From assembly GCA_012931725.1 (NCBI GenBank), contig CM022948.1, positions 13,433,399 to 13,497,398 of the forward strand: DNA of 64,000 nt. Reading direction: 5' to 3'. Made by a program: the position numbers and the translations under genes. This DNA comes from Litsea cubeba (lineage: Eukaryota; Streptophyta; Magnoliopsida; Laurales; Lauraceae). The notes below the pieces were generated by a model that searched no databases, was not told where the DNA came from, and was given only the letters and a program-made list of their open reading frames with translations. How positions within the stretch are numbered: position 1 is the stretch's first letter; the number at the start of each line of letters is the position of its first letter. This document shows, in pieces, positions 63,501 to 64,000 of this stretch.

Positions 63501-64000
63501 ATGTTCCATGCTCAGCTCGGCCGAACGGTGGAGGTCTACATCAACGACATGGTCGTCAAATCAGTGCACTCCGGCGATCATCTGGCTGATCTTGGCCAAG
63601 TCTTCGACATCCTTCGCGCATACAAGCTCAAGCTAAACGCTTCCAAGTGCGCCTTCGGCGTAGCCTCTGGCAAGTTCCTCGGCAGCTTGGTAACGCGGAG
63701 GGGGATAGAGGCTAATCCGGACCAGATCACCGCGATCCAGAGCATCCAGAACCCCTCTACCACGAAGGAAGTTCAGAAGCTCACAGGAATGGCTGCAGCA
63801 CTCAACCGCTTCATCAGCCGGTCATCAAATAAGTGCAGGCCTTTCTTTCAGCTTTTAAAGAAAAATCTGAAATTCCAGTGGACACCCGAGTGCGACCAGG
63901 CATTGGCCGCACTCAAAACCTATTTAATGTCACCACCCTTACTCTCCACCCCAACTTTGGGGGAGACTCTGTATTTGTACCTTGCGGTCTCGGATCACGC
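60600..64000 (+). CDS. Gypsy gag-protease-RT polyprotein (partial, runs off window)
   Basis: One frame is open from 60417 (after a TAG at 60414) to the window end, with first Met at 60600. A likely older start, ATG 60400 (MPPKARR), is in another frame, so a small indel separates them. Domains: a Gln/Glu-rich N-terminal region; retrotransposon gag (about 61130-61650); knuckle variant CSFHRGNGHKTDDC (about 61968); protease VDSGSSSEVL (62412); and RT with VVKKKTGKWRVCVDF (63207) and FLDAYRGYHQI (63345). The RT active site reads YIND (63537-63548) instead of YIDD, which should abolish catalysis. By analogy RNase H and integrase follow. Confidence 0.85.
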   Translation, partial: MPPRCDERRHERPRKDKAVAVGETRHVQPPATGGVLEAQTALLQKQEQLIRELQQQLRAAQTASLRQVSEPQGKKRDAPSRAAQPPREDLRNHLDHKRSQIHDEGSSNSRSHHSRDGRTHSRRSPNHPKRKPRAQTPEKDDEQERFDKRVRLALQYNLDVRDQKQICGHTDLGGSPFTKEIERTPLPRKFSVPRFVPYDGLSDPSAHLRHFSQKMSIWGNEGHLNCKIFSSSLGDLPLKWFCSLPEKSISSWKELQLSFLKKFQAYSVVPKKEGDLLALRMKQGETLAKFAQRFWAVYSQIEGTREEIAIYAFQHALIPGHDLRKDLAGNPPESMPELMSRVKRFIAQEEDEIRARDQDGHPEPEQKSSQPRQRGGRPSQKQEPKQAWVSSSAKPSSSRSGGTWKPRPPSSASQSVSVVFKEPIYRILTKIRSKPFFKYPPPLKNEPTSGGRSQLYCSFHRGNGHKTDDCKTLQWYLEKLAEEGHILEFVKAGDPGGSEGPIHQSAAQAPDSEDSEKIINVIHLASSVPASSSRDSSQARAEARRASHGKEVMKAELAPASKKARRDRPAISFSDRDLEGIQLPHNDPLLLTMKLRDFTVKRILVDSGSSSEVLYYDCFKKMKLSEADLTEVRAPLLGLSATPVYPKGRITLETRVGGASVSADFLVVDAPSPYNVILGRTWLHKLEAVPSSLHQKLKFVHENKEGKMEVVTVEGDQQQARQCMLAAVPAVKEPERVNLAEFEKGLDEIGRDPEKKSIEDLAEVRLNPADPDRFFLIGTQLPDEERAELSRFLMQNVDVFAWSPSEMPGVDPEVMCHKLNVDPDHKPVVQRARRTGLQQTDAVVEEIDNLLKAGAIREVQYPVWLANTVVVKKKTGKWRVCVDFTDLNRACPKDSFPLPKIDQLIDATAGHDRMSFLDAYRGYHQIPLYEPDEEKTSFITPRGTYCYKVMPFGLKNAGETYQRLVTKMFHAQLGRTVEVYINDMVVKSVHSGDHLADLGQVFDILRAYKLKLNASKCAFGVASGKFLGSLVTRRGIEANPDQITAIQSIQNPSTTKEVQKLTGMAAALNRFISRSSNKCRPFFQLLKKNLKFQWTPECDQALAALKTYLMSPPLLSTPTLGETLYLYLAVSDH

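Larger units (their letters stand above)
59116..64000. mobile_element. CACTA (En/Spm) transposon terminus with nested Gypsy, continues past window
   Basis: CACTACACCATTTCAGAGC at 59116 matches the terminal sequence of plant CACTA elements. The next 300 bp hold many inverted copies of a TTTACGGC/GCCGTAAA motif (59155-59420), the subterminal transposase-binding layout of this superfamily, including a perfect TTTACGGC...GCCGTAAA stem at about 59170-59199. At 59441 a Gypsy LTR begins. The other CACTA end and any transposase would lie beyond the window. Confidence 0.7.
59441..64000 (+). mobile_element. Gypsy LTR retrotransposon (Tat/Ogre-like), 5' part
   Basis: The 5' LTR (59441 or 59443 to 60329) is followed by ATTGGCGCCGTCCGTGGG, a primer-binding region I recall from Tat/Athila-type plant Gypsy elements, then by gag, protease and RT in Gypsy order. 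The sequence is clearly more GC-rich than all its neighbours. The integrase, 3' LTR and target duplication are outside the window. Confidence 0.9.

Overview
This is a plant nuclear window and almost certainly from a eudicot, though the species cannot be told from the sequence. The evidence is spliced genes with GT-AG introns, AT-rich intergenic DNA, CT-rich 5' leaders, and dense plant-type Copia, Gypsy, L1-type LINE, hAT, Mutator-like, PIF/Harbinger, CACTA and Helitron-like sequences. I saw no rRNA, tRNA, organellar or bacterial genes.

The only host genes I can support as intact are two minus-strand paralogues of very-long-chain 3-oxoacyl-CoA reductase (KCR, the second enzyme of the ER fatty-acid elongation complex). 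Copy A is compact: 31614-33850, 3 exons, 327 aa. Copy B has the same 3-exon structure with an identical 70-nt middle exon and encodes 319 aa, but is spread over 39082-57703. Its first intron (42077-57062, about 15 kb) holds a Harbinger-type MITE and a LINE, and the LINE is itself split by a very young Copia element. An RT-less Copia element (34816-38528) lies between the two genes.

Layout. 1-7.0 kb: repeats, including a hAT-type non-autonomous element (1448-3480, 8-bp target duplication) carrying a captured, intron-containing fragment of a PRMT6-like arginine methyltransferase gene, then Helitron-like ends and two inverted copies of a Mutator-like MITE. 7.0-17.9 kb: a CT-rich gene-start-like segment, then a decayed Copia element (7963-17927) split by a 5.4-kb insertion full of tandem repeats. 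17.9-31 kb: mostly degraded DNA with exon-like fragments, a 144-bp tandem repeat with a palindromic core interrupted by an LTR-like insertion (22035-23510), a Copia RT remnant, and related 5' gene ends on the minus strand. 31.6-57.7 kb: the KCR pair and its inserted elements. 58.6-64 kb: a nest in which an LTR-like fragment is broken by a CACTA terminus, which is followed by a Gypsy element whose gag-pol frame runs off the window.

The nests give relative ages. The LINE entered KCR copy B intron 1 before the Copia at 45923-52401, whose two LTRs differ by eye at only one homopolymer position. That Copia and the one at 34816-38528 both lack reverse transcriptase. In both the Copia at 7963-17927 and the Gypsy at the right edge, the first Asp of the RT YxDD box is Asn.
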